Shown in pieces: positions 1 to 6,415 of a DNA stretch of 7,946 bases (positions within the stretch are counted from its first letter, which is position 1; each line of letters begins with the position of its first letter). This stretch comes from Candidatus Woesearchaeota archaeon (lineage in GTDB: Archaea > Nanobdellota > Nanobdellia > Woesearchaeales > GW2011-AR4): positions 1-7,946 of the forward strand of contig DUHN01000083.1 of assembly GCA_013330825.1 (NCBI GenBank). Direction: 5' to 3'. The translations under genes and the position numbers were made by a program. Under the pieces are notes generated by a model, which had not been told where the DNA came from, ran no database searches, and worked only from the letters and a program-made list of their open reading frames with translations.

Positions 1-62
1 TTGATGACGCCATCCCTGTCAAGAAGGACTGCGTGGATTTTTTTGTGCTTTCTGCTGTGCAT
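1..62 (-). CDS. HAD-IIIA phosphatase, GmhB-like (5' end only)
   Basis: Only the first 20 residues are in the window. From the ATG at 62-60 the frame reads MHSRKHKKIHAV and then LLDRDGVI, cut at the left edge. The DxDGVI block, usually preceded by hydrophobic residues, is motif I of HAD-IIIA phosphatases such as D-glycero-D-manno-heptose 1,7-bisphosphate phosphatase (GmhB) and histidinol-phosphatase. The first Asp would be the nucleophile and the second the general acid. The start lies inside the nucleotidyltransferase gene (44-base overlap, different frame) and I see no clear ribosome site before it. It may therefore be translated by coupling, or be the second half of a fusion (see the A7 run). 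Pairing with an NDP-sugar pyrophosphorylase favours a sugar phosphatase over histidine biosynthesis, which is inference. Substrate cannot be decided from this fragment. Confidence 0.72.
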   Translation of the reverse strand, partial: MHSRKHKKIHAVLLDRDGVI

Positions 63-750
63 AAGCGTCAACTTCTGCGTATCGTTCAGGCGTTCCGGCA
101 TCCCTGATGAATTCTTCCGTCACGTAGCCGCAGATGTGTTCTCCTTCGGAGAGGAGGGCAGGGATGATGTCCTTATCCAAATCAGATTCCCCTGCGGGAA
201 TGCTGCGAATAAGCTCTTTTTGGCAGGCATAGACTGAGGTTTTAGAGAGAGATGTTGGATAGGTCTCCCGCCTACCGAGTTTCCCGCATATCCTGATTAT
301 CCTGCTCTTGCCATCTATCTCGACAAGGTCGCTGTCCCAGGGGTGGTCGGTGCGGTGGAGCACGACAGACAGCAGGGCTCCCGCCTTCCGGTGAAAAGTT
401 ACAAATTTCCCCATATCCATGTCTATATACAGATCCCCATAGAGGACAAGAAATTCTCCGGTGATGAAGTGCCATGCATTCCGGAGCGCGCCTCCTGTGC
501 CGAGCGGTTCCTGCTCTTCTGCGTAGCGTATGCGCACGCCCCATGAAGAGCCATCCCCGCATGCCTGCCTGATGCTGTCTCCCTGGTGGCCGATGCAGAG
601 GATGATGTCGCCTATCCCGGAATCCCTGAGAAGCTCAATCTGGCGCTGGAGCAGAGACTTGCCGCCAAGGGGGAGGAGCACCTTTGATTTTTTCTGGGAC
701 AGGTGCCGCATCCGCGTCCCTTTTCCTCCACAGAGTATTACGGCCTGCAT
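19..750 (-). CDS. Sugar-1-phosphate nucleotidyltransferase, HddC/RmlA-like
   Basis: Predicted cytoplasmic enzyme of 243 residues that joins a sugar 1-phosphate to an NTP, giving NDP-sugar and pyrophosphate. The N-terminal loop CGGKGTRM (7-14) is the nucleotide-binding signature. K23 followed by VLLPLGGK matches the usual PKxLLPVGGKP block, although the usual Pro is Ser22. EPLGTGGAL (81-89), YGD (104-106) with D110, and RDAGTPERY (216-224) are the sugar- and metal-binding motifs. There is no left-handed beta-helix or other C-terminal extension. The length fits the short HddC-type guanylyltransferases as well as RmlA-like thymidylyltransferases, so the base is unknown. I chose the ATG at 750 because the family begins MxAVILxGG. 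A GTG six bases upstream (756) would overlap the previous stop as GTGA and is a fair alternative. It sits two bases after the preceding SDR gene and overlaps the HAD gene. Confidence 0.88.
   Translation of the reverse strand: MQAVILCGGKGTRMRHLSQKKSKVLLPLGGKSLLQRQIELLRDSGIGDIILCIGHQGDSIRQACGDGSSWGVRIRYAEEQEPLGTGGALRNAWHFITGEFLVLYGDLYIDMDMGKFVTFHRKAGALLSVVLHRTDHPWDSDLVEIDGKSRIIRICGKLGRRETYPTSLSKTSVYACQKELIRSIPAGESDLDKDIIPALLSEGEHICGYVTEEFIRDAGTPERYAEVDAYAQQKAQKNPRSPS
38..44 (-). other. A7 run in the nucleotidyltransferase/HAD overlap
   Basis: On the coding strand the overlap of the two genes contains seven consecutive A residues. The nucleotidyltransferase frame stops 17 bases further on, while the HAD frame continues. 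If the run held six A residues, the first frame would read directly into the HAD frame, giving AQKIHAVLLDRDGVI across the join. The run could be an assembly or sequencing length error, a slippage site, or coincidence. A7 at about 889-895 and A8 at 2482-2489 occur inside other genes here without breaking their frames, so long A runs are tolerated in this DNA. Confidence 0.5.
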
Positions 751-752
751 GA

Positions 753-1625
753 TCACAGCATCTCAGAAAGCCCTTTCACGAGCGTGTAGCGCGGAGACCA
801 TCCCAGCGCCTTGAGCTTGGAGATGTCCGCGCGCTCCTCGAATGCCTCATGCGCCCTGAGCCGCGACGCATCAGTCTTTATTGTGCATTCTTTTTTTGCA
901 ATCCTGCTTATCTCATCAACGACATCCTGCGCAGAAGATGACAAGCCGCTTCCAACATTGTATGCCTCAAAGCCATGCCCTTTCCTGCTGAGTGCAACCC
1001 GGAACGCCCCGACGACATCCTCAACATGCACATAATCCCGCCGAGACTTGATGTCTCCCAGAATGATTTCCCCTTTGTCGAGCTGGGAGAGGATAGTGGG
1101 GATAAGAAAATATGCCTTCTGTCCCGGGCCGTAGACGTTAAAAATCCGGAGAGAGGTATACAGCTGCGGCGTGAATGATGCATAGAACATGACAAGGTCT
1201 TCGCAGAGTTTCTTGATGTGCCCAAGATAGGTTTCAGGATTCAGGGAATGCCGTTCTGGTATGGGTAGGTTGGCTGGCTTCCCGTATGCTTTACCAGAAG
1301 ATGGGAAGATGAAATGCTTGCCGCCAGCCTTGACAAATCCGCCAAGTGCGTAAAGCGTGCCCAGGAGACTGGTTTCCATGCTCTTGGCCGGATGCCTGCT
1401 GATGCTGCCAAACTCGGTAATCGCGGCAAGATGGATGACGGCATCCATGCCGGAGCAGGCATCCTCCATGAGCTTCCTGTCCAGGACATCTCCGAGGACA
1501 ATCTCAGCACCTTCGATGTCCAGAGGAGACCTGGAGACCCCATGCACGGCATGGCCATCCGCAATCAGCCTTCGTGCGAGATGCCTGCCAAGAAATCCAC
1601 CCATTCCGGTAATGAGCACCTTCAT
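753..1625 (-). CDS. Extended SDR, NDP-sugar epimerase/reductase-like, atypical active site
   Basis: A 290-residue NAD(P)-dependent epimerase/dehydratase-family protein. The Rossmann loop TGMGGFLG lies at 6-13, the HLAA strand end at 65-68, SSGKAYG at 109-115 (Ser of the triad), the NVYGPGQ substrate loop at 163-169 and RRDYVHVEDV at 195-204. The usual YxxxK pair is altered. Aligning K138 through the following KLCED helix puts Leu134 where the catalytic Tyr should be, with Tyr133 one position earlier. The reaction is therefore uncertain and the enzyme may be a reductase, a shifted-site epimerase or catalytically impaired. I chose the ATG at 1625 because GGGTGA lies six bases before it and the family starts with MKVLITG. 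An in-frame ATG at 1631 abuts the upstream stop. The protein ends right after a short C-terminal domain. Substrate is unknown, and the neighbours suggest a nucleotide sugar. Confidence 0.85.
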   Translation of the reverse strand: MKVLITGMGGFLGRHLARRLIADGHAVHGVSRSPLDIEGAEIVLGDVLDRKLMEDACSGMDAVIHLAAITEFGSISRHPAKSMETSLLGTLYALGGFVKAGGKHFIFPSSGKAYGKPANLPIPERHSLNPETYLGHIKKLCEDLVMFYASFTPQLYTSLRIFNVYGPGQKAYFLIPTILSQLDKGEIILGDIKSRRDYVHVEDVVGAFRVALSRKGHGFEAYNVGSGLSSSAQDVVDEISRIAKKECTIKTDASRLRAHEAFEERADISKLKALGWSPRYTLVKGLSEML

Positions 1626-1631
1626 CGTCAT

Positions 1632-1637
1632 TCACCC
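1632..1637 (-). promoter_or_regulatory. Ribosome binding site GGGTGA
   Basis: GGGTGA contains the stop codon of the upstream SDR gene and lies six bases before the ATG at 1625. It matches the GGTGA part of the sequence complementary to the 16S rRNA 3' end. It favours 1625 over the ATG at 1631 as the start and suggests termination-coupled reinitiation. Confidence 0.55.
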
Positions 1638-2624
1638 TGATGCGCCGGCTCGTGCCTCTGCGACTGCGCCGGCCATTGTGCGCAGCCCTTCCTCAGAGGA
1701 ACCTTTCGGCCTATAAGAAAGTTGCCTTTTTGCCTTTTCCGAGGAGAATACATGGTCTCTTCCAAATTCCCCCACAATATTGGGATACTTAAGATGGACG
1801 TTGAGGTATCCCCCTAAAAGGGCAGATTTCTCGCAAAGCCGCGACACCACTACAGGCATCCTGATTGGCCTGATTGATACTCCCATGGGCTCGGCAAGGG
1901 CCTCATAAAGGGAAAGTGTATCCAATGGCTGCTCATCTCCAACGAGGTAGATCCCGTTGCGTTCCCCCTTACGCTGCGCCAGGAGGAGGACATCCACAAC
2001 CTTCCGGATATCGACGTAGGTTCTCAGAAATCCTCTCTTTCCGAAGAGAACTGCCTTCCTTGCCTTTACCATGTTCACCAGGGAGACCATATTGGGGGAA
2101 GGTTGCGTGCTGTAGAAAACCGCCGGGCGGATGATGACCACATCTGTTGAGGGGGATTTTTCCGGAGCCAGCAGGAGATTGTCTCCTTTGGCCTTGCTCC
2201 TCGCATAATGGGTCAACGGCCTTAAGGGGCTTTCCTCGGTGAAAGAGCTTCCCCCATGATTGGATCCATAGACAGTAGAGCTGCTCACGTGGATAAGGCG
2301 CGGAACGCCTGCTTTCTGGCAGCACCGGAGGACGCGCTCCGGCGCCAGGGAATTGATTTCATACAGTTCAGATGTCCACCTAGGGTGCTGCGATCCAGCG
2401 CAATTGAAGACAGCATCACACCCTCTCATCTCCTTGATGAACCGCTCTGGGCGGCGGATGTCTCCTTTCACTATCCTGATGTTTTTTTTCCTGGAGCGGA
2501 GAACTGGAGTGGGGTGCTGCGCTGGCCAAAGGTCAATACAAATCACAGTGTGGCCTTTCGCAATCAATTTCCCGACAAGACATCTCCCGAGCCATCCACC
2601 TGCACCGGTCACGAGCGCATTCAT
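1632..2624 (-). CDS. Extended SDR, NDP-sugar epimerase/dehydratase-like
   Basis: A 330-residue extended short-chain dehydrogenase acting, by family, on a nucleotide sugar with bound NAD(P). It shows TGAGGWLG at 6-13, an acidic residue D31 after the second strand (this favours NAD over NADP), SSSTVYG at 114-120 and an intact Y140-ARS-K144 catalytic pair. IIRPAVFYS at 164-172 replaces the common RxxNVYGPG loop, and FLRTYVDIRKVVDV spans about 199-212. The shortened substrate loop and the region around 250-285 resemble the 3-beta-HSD-like side of the superfamily, so a reductase or C4-oxidoreductase role is as likely as epimerisation. The ATG at 2624 overlaps the upstream TGA by four bases (ATGA), with AAGGG seven bases before it. 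Family is secure; reaction and substrate are not. Confidence 0.88.
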   Translation of the reverse strand: MNALVTGAGGWLGRCLVGKLIAKGHTVICIDLWPAQHPTPVLRSRKKNIRIVKGDIRRPERFIKEMRGCDAVFNCAGSQHPRWTSELYEINSLAPERVLRCCQKAGVPRLIHVSSSTVYGSNHGGSSFTEESPLRPLTHYARSKAKGDNLLLAPEKSPSTDVVIIRPAVFYSTQPSPNMVSLVNMVKARKAVLFGKRGFLRTYVDIRKVVDVLLLAQRKGERNGIYLVGDEQPLDTLSLYEALAEPMGVSIRPIRMPVVVSRLCEKSALLGGYLNVHLKYPNIVGEFGRDHVFSSEKAKRQLSYRPKGSSEEGLRTMAGAVAEARAGASG

Positions 2625-3418
2625 GGTTTTCCCTTCGGTCTTCCTGCAAGGAGAAATTCTTTCCTAAACGTGCGGGAAATGATGCTGGGGGAAAGTGCTG
2701 CCGCATACGCGAAAATCCTGCTCCTCAGAGAAGTGTAGCAGATGCTTGTCCCTCGTTCGATGGCAGCCGTTATGGTCCTGGCGACGCGGGAAGGGTCTGA
2801 CTCCGGCAACGTGAGCGGCAGCGGGGCGTTTTTCTTTGATCCAAGGGCGCGCATCCTGAACGCGGTCTTCGTCCTGTCCGGCACAATGAGAAGAGCGGAG
2901 ATGCCATTTCCCGCTTCCTCTATGGCGATGGCTTCTGTCAGGCGCTCAAGGGCCGCCTTACTCGCAGAATACACGCCTTGGTAATAGAGAGAATGCTTTG
3001 CAATTGCCGACGAGATGTTCACGATGAGCCCGCTTTTCCGCTGCCTCATGTGCGGCAGCACCAACTGAGTCAAGTGAAGAGGGGCAAGGACATTTGTCTC
3101 CATTATTGCCCTCACGTCCTGCTCCTTTGATGCGGCAATTGTCTCAAACAGGCCGATGGCCGCATTGTTGATGAGGATGTCTATCCTGTCATGCCCGGAG
3201 ATCACTTTCCTGACAAGGAATTGGAGGGATTTGGAAGAAGTGACATCGCAGAAAATGTGCTCGGCTTTCCGTTGCTCTCCTGCCTGCCTGCCTTGCGGCT
3301 TCGAGCGGGAAGCGATGACCACTATTGCTCCCTTTTTCAGGCATTCGTCCGCGATCGCCTTGCCTATGCCGCGGCTTGCTCCGGTAATCACCACTACCTT
3401 TCCTTTAATAGAGGTCAT
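2621..3418 (-). CDS. Classical short-chain dehydrogenase/reductase (SDR)
   Basis: A 265-residue single-domain NAD(P)-dependent oxidoreductase. It has TGASRGIG at 12-19, ASRSK at 36-40 (basic residues after the second strand suggest NADP), NNAA at 84-87, a conserved Asn at 109, NISS at 134-137 and Y150-SAS-K154. The PGxxxT loop after the active site is PDRTKT (180-185), with Asp in place of Gly. The C-terminus (about 225-255) carries hydrophobic and Arg/Lys-rich segments that could associate with a membrane. The ATG at 3418 overlaps the upstream gene by 14 bases. GGAGAGG lies 11 bases before it, and TTG codons at 3427 and 3424 are in frame and nearer to that site, so a slightly longer product is possible. 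In this operon a ketoreductase for a keto-sugar or carrier lipid is plausible, but SDR substrates cannot be read from sequence. Confidence 0.87.
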   Translation of the reverse strand: MTSIKGKVVVITGASRGIGKAIADECLKKGAIVVIASRSKPQGRQAGEQRKAEHIFCDVTSSKSLQFLVRKVISGHDRIDILINNAAIGLFETIAASKEQDVRAIMETNVLAPLHLTQLVLPHMRQRKSGLIVNISSAIAKHSLYYQGVYSASKAALERLTEAIAIEEAGNGISALLIVPDRTKTAFRMRALGSKKNAPLPLTLPESDPSRVARTITAAIERGTSICYTSLRSRIFAYAAALSPSIISRTFRKEFLLAGRPKGKP

Positions 3419-4385
3419 CCGCAACAAAACCTCTCCAGTACCCGAGAATGTCCTTGAGGGTGTCGTCGAAGCTTATCTCCGGCTTCCATCCGGTGAATTT
3501 CCTGAATTTTGAGCAGTCCCCGATGAGGTAGTTCAACTCCGTCGGCCTGACGCGCTTCTGGTCGACAACGTACCGTATCTCGTTCTTTGATGGAGAGAGG
3601 GAGATGAGTCTCTCGAGGCATTCCTTGATGGTGTAGATGTTATCCGATCCTATCAGGTAAAGCTCGTTGGGCATTCCTTTTTCCATGGCAAGAGTATAGG
3701 CGCGAACCATGTCCCTGACGTGGGTGAAGTTCCTCTTTGCATCAAGATTTCCCACCTTGATGATGGGCTCCTGTTTTCCCGCCTCTATGCGCGCAATCTG
3801 GTAGGCAAAGGATGCCAAGGCTCCGGAGATGTCCCTGCGCGGGCCTTCATGGTTGAACGCCCTTGTCCGTATGATGGGAATCTTGTAGGAGGCATAATAG
3901 GACATGCAGATGGCGTCTTGCGCGACCTTGGAGGCAGCGTAATGGTTGACCGGGGCGATGGGCGTTTCTTCTGTGATGGGCAGCTTCTCCTTTGGGACAT
4001 CGCCGAACTCTTCAGGAGTGCAGCTTACCAGCACACGGGTCTTGAGGCCGAGTTCGCGTATCGCCTCAAGGAGGTTGATGGTGCCGATGGCATTCACCTG
4101 CATGTAGGCGGAAGGATGCGTCCATGAGGGAGTGACCCAGCTGAGGGCGCCGAGGTGGTAGATGCGGGAGGGCCTTGATTCCTTCAGGAGGTTCCTAACG
4201 CTGAAATAATCTATCAAATCGAAGTCAATGAGCTGCACTTTATCCAGGATGTGGCGGATGTTCCGCAGGCGGCCGTTGATTTTCTTCCCGCCATAAATCT
4301 CGGCTTTCCCCTGTTCGAGAAGGAAATCAGCCAGATGGCTACCAACAAATCCGGTGATGCCGGTAATGAGTATCCTCTCTTTCAT
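3405..4385 (-). CDS. GDP-mannose 4,6-dehydratase-like extended SDR (GMD/RMD family)
   Basis: A 326-residue extended SDR close to GDP-mannose 4,6-dehydratase (GMD) and GDP-4-keto-6-deoxymannose reductase (RMD). TGITGFVG is at 8-15, then NIRHI near 42-46, YHLGALSWV at 76-84, VNAIGT at 97-102, TPEEFG at 123-128, Y149-AAS-K153, FNHEGPRR at 177-184, RNFTHVRD at 218-225 and a C-terminal GWKPEISF. The T-x-E pair (T123, E125) before Y149 fits the dehydratase active site of GMD. The latter half (VGNLDAKRNFTHVRD, RPTELNYLIGD) is shared with both GMD and RMD. Expected reaction: GDP-mannose, or a GDP-manno-heptose, to its 4-keto-6-deoxy form in the cytoplasm. An RMD-type reductase is the main alternative. 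The start is well supported: an ATGA overlap with the flavoprotein gene and GGAGG seven bases upstream. Confidence 0.86.
   Translation of the reverse strand: MKERILITGITGFVGSHLADFLLEQGKAEIYGGKKINGRLRNIRHILDKVQLIDFDLIDYFSVRNLLKESRPSRIYHLGALSWVTPSWTHPSAYMQVNAIGTINLLEAIRELGLKTRVLVSCTPEEFGDVPKEKLPITEETPIAPVNHYAASKVAQDAICMSYYASYKIPIIRTRAFNHEGPRRDISGALASFAYQIARIEAGKQEPIIKVGNLDAKRNFTHVRDMVRAYTLAMEKGMPNELYLIGSDNIYTIKECLERLISLSPSKNEIRYVVDQKRVRPTELNYLIGDCSKFRKFTGWKPEISFDDTLKDILGYWRGFVADDLY
3430..3436 (-). promoter_or_regulatory. Ribosome binding site GGAGAGG
   Basis: GGAGAGG lies within the end of the GMD-like gene, 11 bases before the ATG at 3418, five before a TTG at 3424 and two before a TTG at 3427. 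The distance to the ATG is longer than usual, which leaves the exact SDR start open between 3418 and 3424. Confidence 0.45.
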
Positions 4386-5683
4386 GTGCTGTCCTCCAGT
4401 CCCCCGTTCAATCGCCCTGCAAGCCTCTGTGCGCTCTCTGCCACATGGTCAGAGTTCATGTACTTGAACTCCGCAAACCTGCCGCAGCAAGAAATGCCGA
4501 TGCCCTCCAAGTACCCAAGCACCTTCGCGCTGTTCTGCTTATGGTGAAGGTCATAGATGACATAAGCGTATTTAAATCTTCGTGCTTCGACGGCAAGGAT
4601 ATCTTTGCCTGAAACCAGGGAAAGTTTCTCAAGGTCGCGGACTACCTGCGCTTTCAGATCCTCTTCAGGCATGATGGCGAGCTGGCTATCCGGGCGGAAC
4701 GTGATCTCTATGAGCAATGTCGATCCTCCATCCTTGAGGCAGTACCTATCGCCTAGGAAATTGAGCTTGGAGAGGCGATGGAAGATGACGTCCTTGTCAG
4801 CGATGGTGAAGGTGAAATTGTCCCCCATGCCATCTTTGGCGCACTGCACGACGACCGTATAGATGGAATTGAACTTAAGCCTATCAAGGGTTTGGCGCAC
4901 GTCATCGGGGGCCTCGAGATAGCGGAACAGCTCATGGAGAGGCATGCAATTAACAAGCTTATCGAAAAGCTGGTCTCCCTTATCGGTCTTGACGAGCCAC
5001 TGCTTTCCTTTCCGGATGATCTTGTTGATAGCGACTGGATTGATGATTTCTGATTTCCCTTCGATGGCTTTTGCATAGGCATTGACAAGCGCCTGGAAGC
5101 CCCCTTCCCTCGGATAGTGGAAATAGAGCTGGTGGGTATATCCCTCAGTCGGTATCCCTTGCGCGGACTTAATGACATCCTCTTTCGGCGGCTTGGGGAT
5201 GCGCTCCACCATCTGCGTGTCGAGGAAGCTCGGGTCAAATTTCCAGATCTTCTCGTTGTAGGGCTCAAGGTAGAGCTTCGTGATGCCTTCCCCGAAGGTC
5301 TTGAGAAAGAACTGCAGCATGGTCGATGGCTCGTATCCATCGTACGGGTTGTTGAGGAACCCGTGAAGGCAATAGTCCCGCTCTTCCTTATCCAAGGAGG
5401 CAAGGTCATTTTCAAAAGGATACTTGATGAGCTTTCCCTTGTGCAGGATCTTGTTCGAGCGCCGTATCTTATTTGTCTCTAGGAGGGACGTATGAAGATC
5501 GAGGATTTCCTTGTTCTTGGAGAAGATGATGTGCGGCCCAATGTCATAATCAATACCATTAAGAGAGAAGCTCCTGCCAAGGCCGCCGAGGTGTGCTTCT
5601 CTCTCAAGAATGATGGATTTGTGCTTGAGGAAATAGGCAAGGGACAGCCCGGCAATGCCTCCGCCAAGAATGCCAATGGTCAT
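4382..5683 (-). CDS. FAD-dependent oxidoreductase, UDP-galactopyranose mutase-like
   Basis: A 433-residue flavoprotein. The N-terminus has the dinucleotide loop GGGIAGL (7-13), an acidic residue after the second strand (E27 or E29) and the second FAD motif LGGLGRS (32-38). Next come YDIGPHIIF (46-54), KYPFEND (87-93), a helical segment LYLEPYNEKIW (137-147) and a C-terminal FAD-binding block with G401-R402 and YMNSDHVAES (408-417). This order is that of the UDP-galactopyranose mutase and protoporphyrinogen-oxidase/amine-oxidase fold. The YPFEN segment and length fit UGM-like proteins better than desaturases. UGM catalyses a non-oxidative ring contraction of a UDP-sugar using reduced FAD. The neighbouring sugar enzymes support such a role, though another flavin-dependent sugar or polyprenol reaction is possible. 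The gene is bounded by four-base ATGA overlaps on both sides. No strong ribosome site precedes its ATG, so it is probably coupled to the glycosyltransferase. Confidence 0.82.
   Translation of the reverse strand: MTIGILGGGIAGLSLAYFLKHKSIILEREAHLGGLGRSFSLNGIDYDIGPHIIFSKNKEILDLHTSLLETNKIRRSNKILHKGKLIKYPFENDLASLDKEERDYCLHGFLNNPYDGYEPSTMLQFFLKTFGEGITKLYLEPYNEKIWKFDPSFLDTQMVERIPKPPKEDVIKSAQGIPTEGYTHQLYFHYPREGGFQALVNAYAKAIEGKSEIINPVAINKIIRKGKQWLVKTDKGDQLFDKLVNCMPLHELFRYLEAPDDVRQTLDRLKFNSIYTVVVQCAKDGMGDNFTFTIADKDVIFHRLSKLNFLGDRYCLKDGGSTLLIEITFRPDSQLAIMPEEDLKAQVVRDLEKLSLVSGKDILAVEARRFKYAYVIYDLHHKQNSAKVLGYLEGIGISCCGRFAEFKYMNSDHVAESAQRLAGRLNGGLEDST
4393..4397 (-). promoter_or_regulatory. Ribosome binding site GGAGG
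   Basis: A full GGAGG core lies seven bases before the ATG at 4385, inside the last codons of the flavoprotein gene. It is the strongest ribosome site I found in the window. It fixes the start of the GMD-like gene and suggests this gene is translated efficiently in its own right. Confidence 0.7.
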
Positions 5684-6393
5684 TTTGCTGAAGAGATGTC
5701 TGACTTGAGCCTGAGGAGGCCCCTGAACAGGGCAAGCACCACTTTTGGCAGCTTCCTGAAATTAAAGCTCTTGGTGTCTCCTGCTGCACGGGGATAATGG
5801 GTGACTGGAACCTCAATGATGTGATAGCCCTTTTTGGCGGCCCGGATGGTGATTTCCGAGTTGGTGCATTCCGGAAGGGTTGTGCTCTTATCAAGCACGT
5901 CATCCAGCACTTTCTTCCGGATGACCCTGAAACCGGAGTCAATATCCTTGAATCGCAGGCCGAAGAGAAGCCTGATGAGCGAGTTGTAGGCCCTAGAGAG
6001 CACGAGGCGGTGGAACGGGTCGCGGCGTGGTTTCTTCATGCCGATGATGATGTCATACCTGTCCACGTAATCCAGCATCTTGAGAAAATCTGAGGGATCG
6101 TGCTGACCATCAGAGTCGCTGAAGCACACGATGTCATTCTTGGGAAGCTTGAGGGCGTCACGTATGCCCCTCGGGTATCCCTTCCGTTCATCACCCATGA
6201 CCACGCGAAGGGGCATCTCCTTTGCCAGCCTCCTAAGGATCTTCTTGGTGCCATCTGTGCTGCCGTCTTCCGCGATGATGAACTCTGACCCCGGCAATTT
6301 TTTGATGAGCTTTTCATGGCAATCCCTAACCACTTTCTCGACAGCTTTTGCCTCATTATAGACGGGCATGACCAGTGATATGCGCCTTTGCAT
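5680..6393 (-). CDS. Family 2 glycosyltransferase, polyprenyl-phosphate mannose/glucose synthase-like
   Basis: A 237-residue GT-A enzyme. It carries PVYNE (10-14), EDGSTDGT (42-49), the metal-binding DSDGQHDP block (93-100) and the acceptor-side motif DIDSGFRVIRK (150-160). This set is typical of DPM1-like synthases, which transfer mannose or glucose from an NDP-sugar to a polyprenyl phosphate at the cytoplasmic membrane face. There is no GtrA-like or transmembrane tail, so it is the short, peripheral form. RAAGDTKSF (202-210) is the conserved C-terminal loop. I chose the ATG at 6393: the family starts just before LVMPVYNE, and a TATA-like box lies about 26 bases upstream. An in-frame ATG at 6417 falls in that box, and a longer extension to 6639 would run into the upstream gene. 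It is the first gene of the operon and overlaps the flavoprotein gene by ATGA. Confidence 0.9.
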   Translation of the reverse strand: MQRRISLVMPVYNEAKAVEKVVRDCHEKLIKKLPGSEFIIAEDGSTDGTKKILRRLAKEMPLRVVMGDERKGYPRGIRDALKLPKNDIVCFSDSDGQHDPSDFLKMLDYVDRYDIIIGMKKPRRDPFHRLVLSRAYNSLIRLLFGLRFKDIDSGFRVIRKKVLDDVLDKSTTLPECTNSEITIRAAKKGYHIIEVPVTHYPRAAGDTKSFNFRKLPKVVLALFRGLLRLKSDISSAK

Positions 6394-6415
6394 GGTGCCG
6401 TGGCAATCCACTCGC

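Noticed and set aside
2482..2489. A8 run in an SDR gene as a possible frameshift
   Set aside because: The protein stays in frame on both sides, with a Rossmann loop before and SSSTVYG and YxxxK after the run.
2256..2738. 160-residue open frame on the plus strand
   Set aside because: Antisense to two SDR genes whose motifs are intact; its translation shows no domain, and its length comes from the codon bias of the opposite strand.
3720..4127. 135-residue plus-strand open frame
   Set aside because: Antisense to the GMD-like gene; no ribosome site or recognisable motif.
4753..5415. 220-residue minus-strand frame inside the flavoprotein gene
   Set aside because: Alternative frame, Ser/Arg-rich low-complexity translation, while the overlapping frame carries clear FAD-binding motifs.
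6400..6411. Inverted repeat GTGG-ATTG-CCAC upstream of the glycosyltransferase
   Set aside because: A four-base stem is expected by chance and is too short to call an operator or hairpin.
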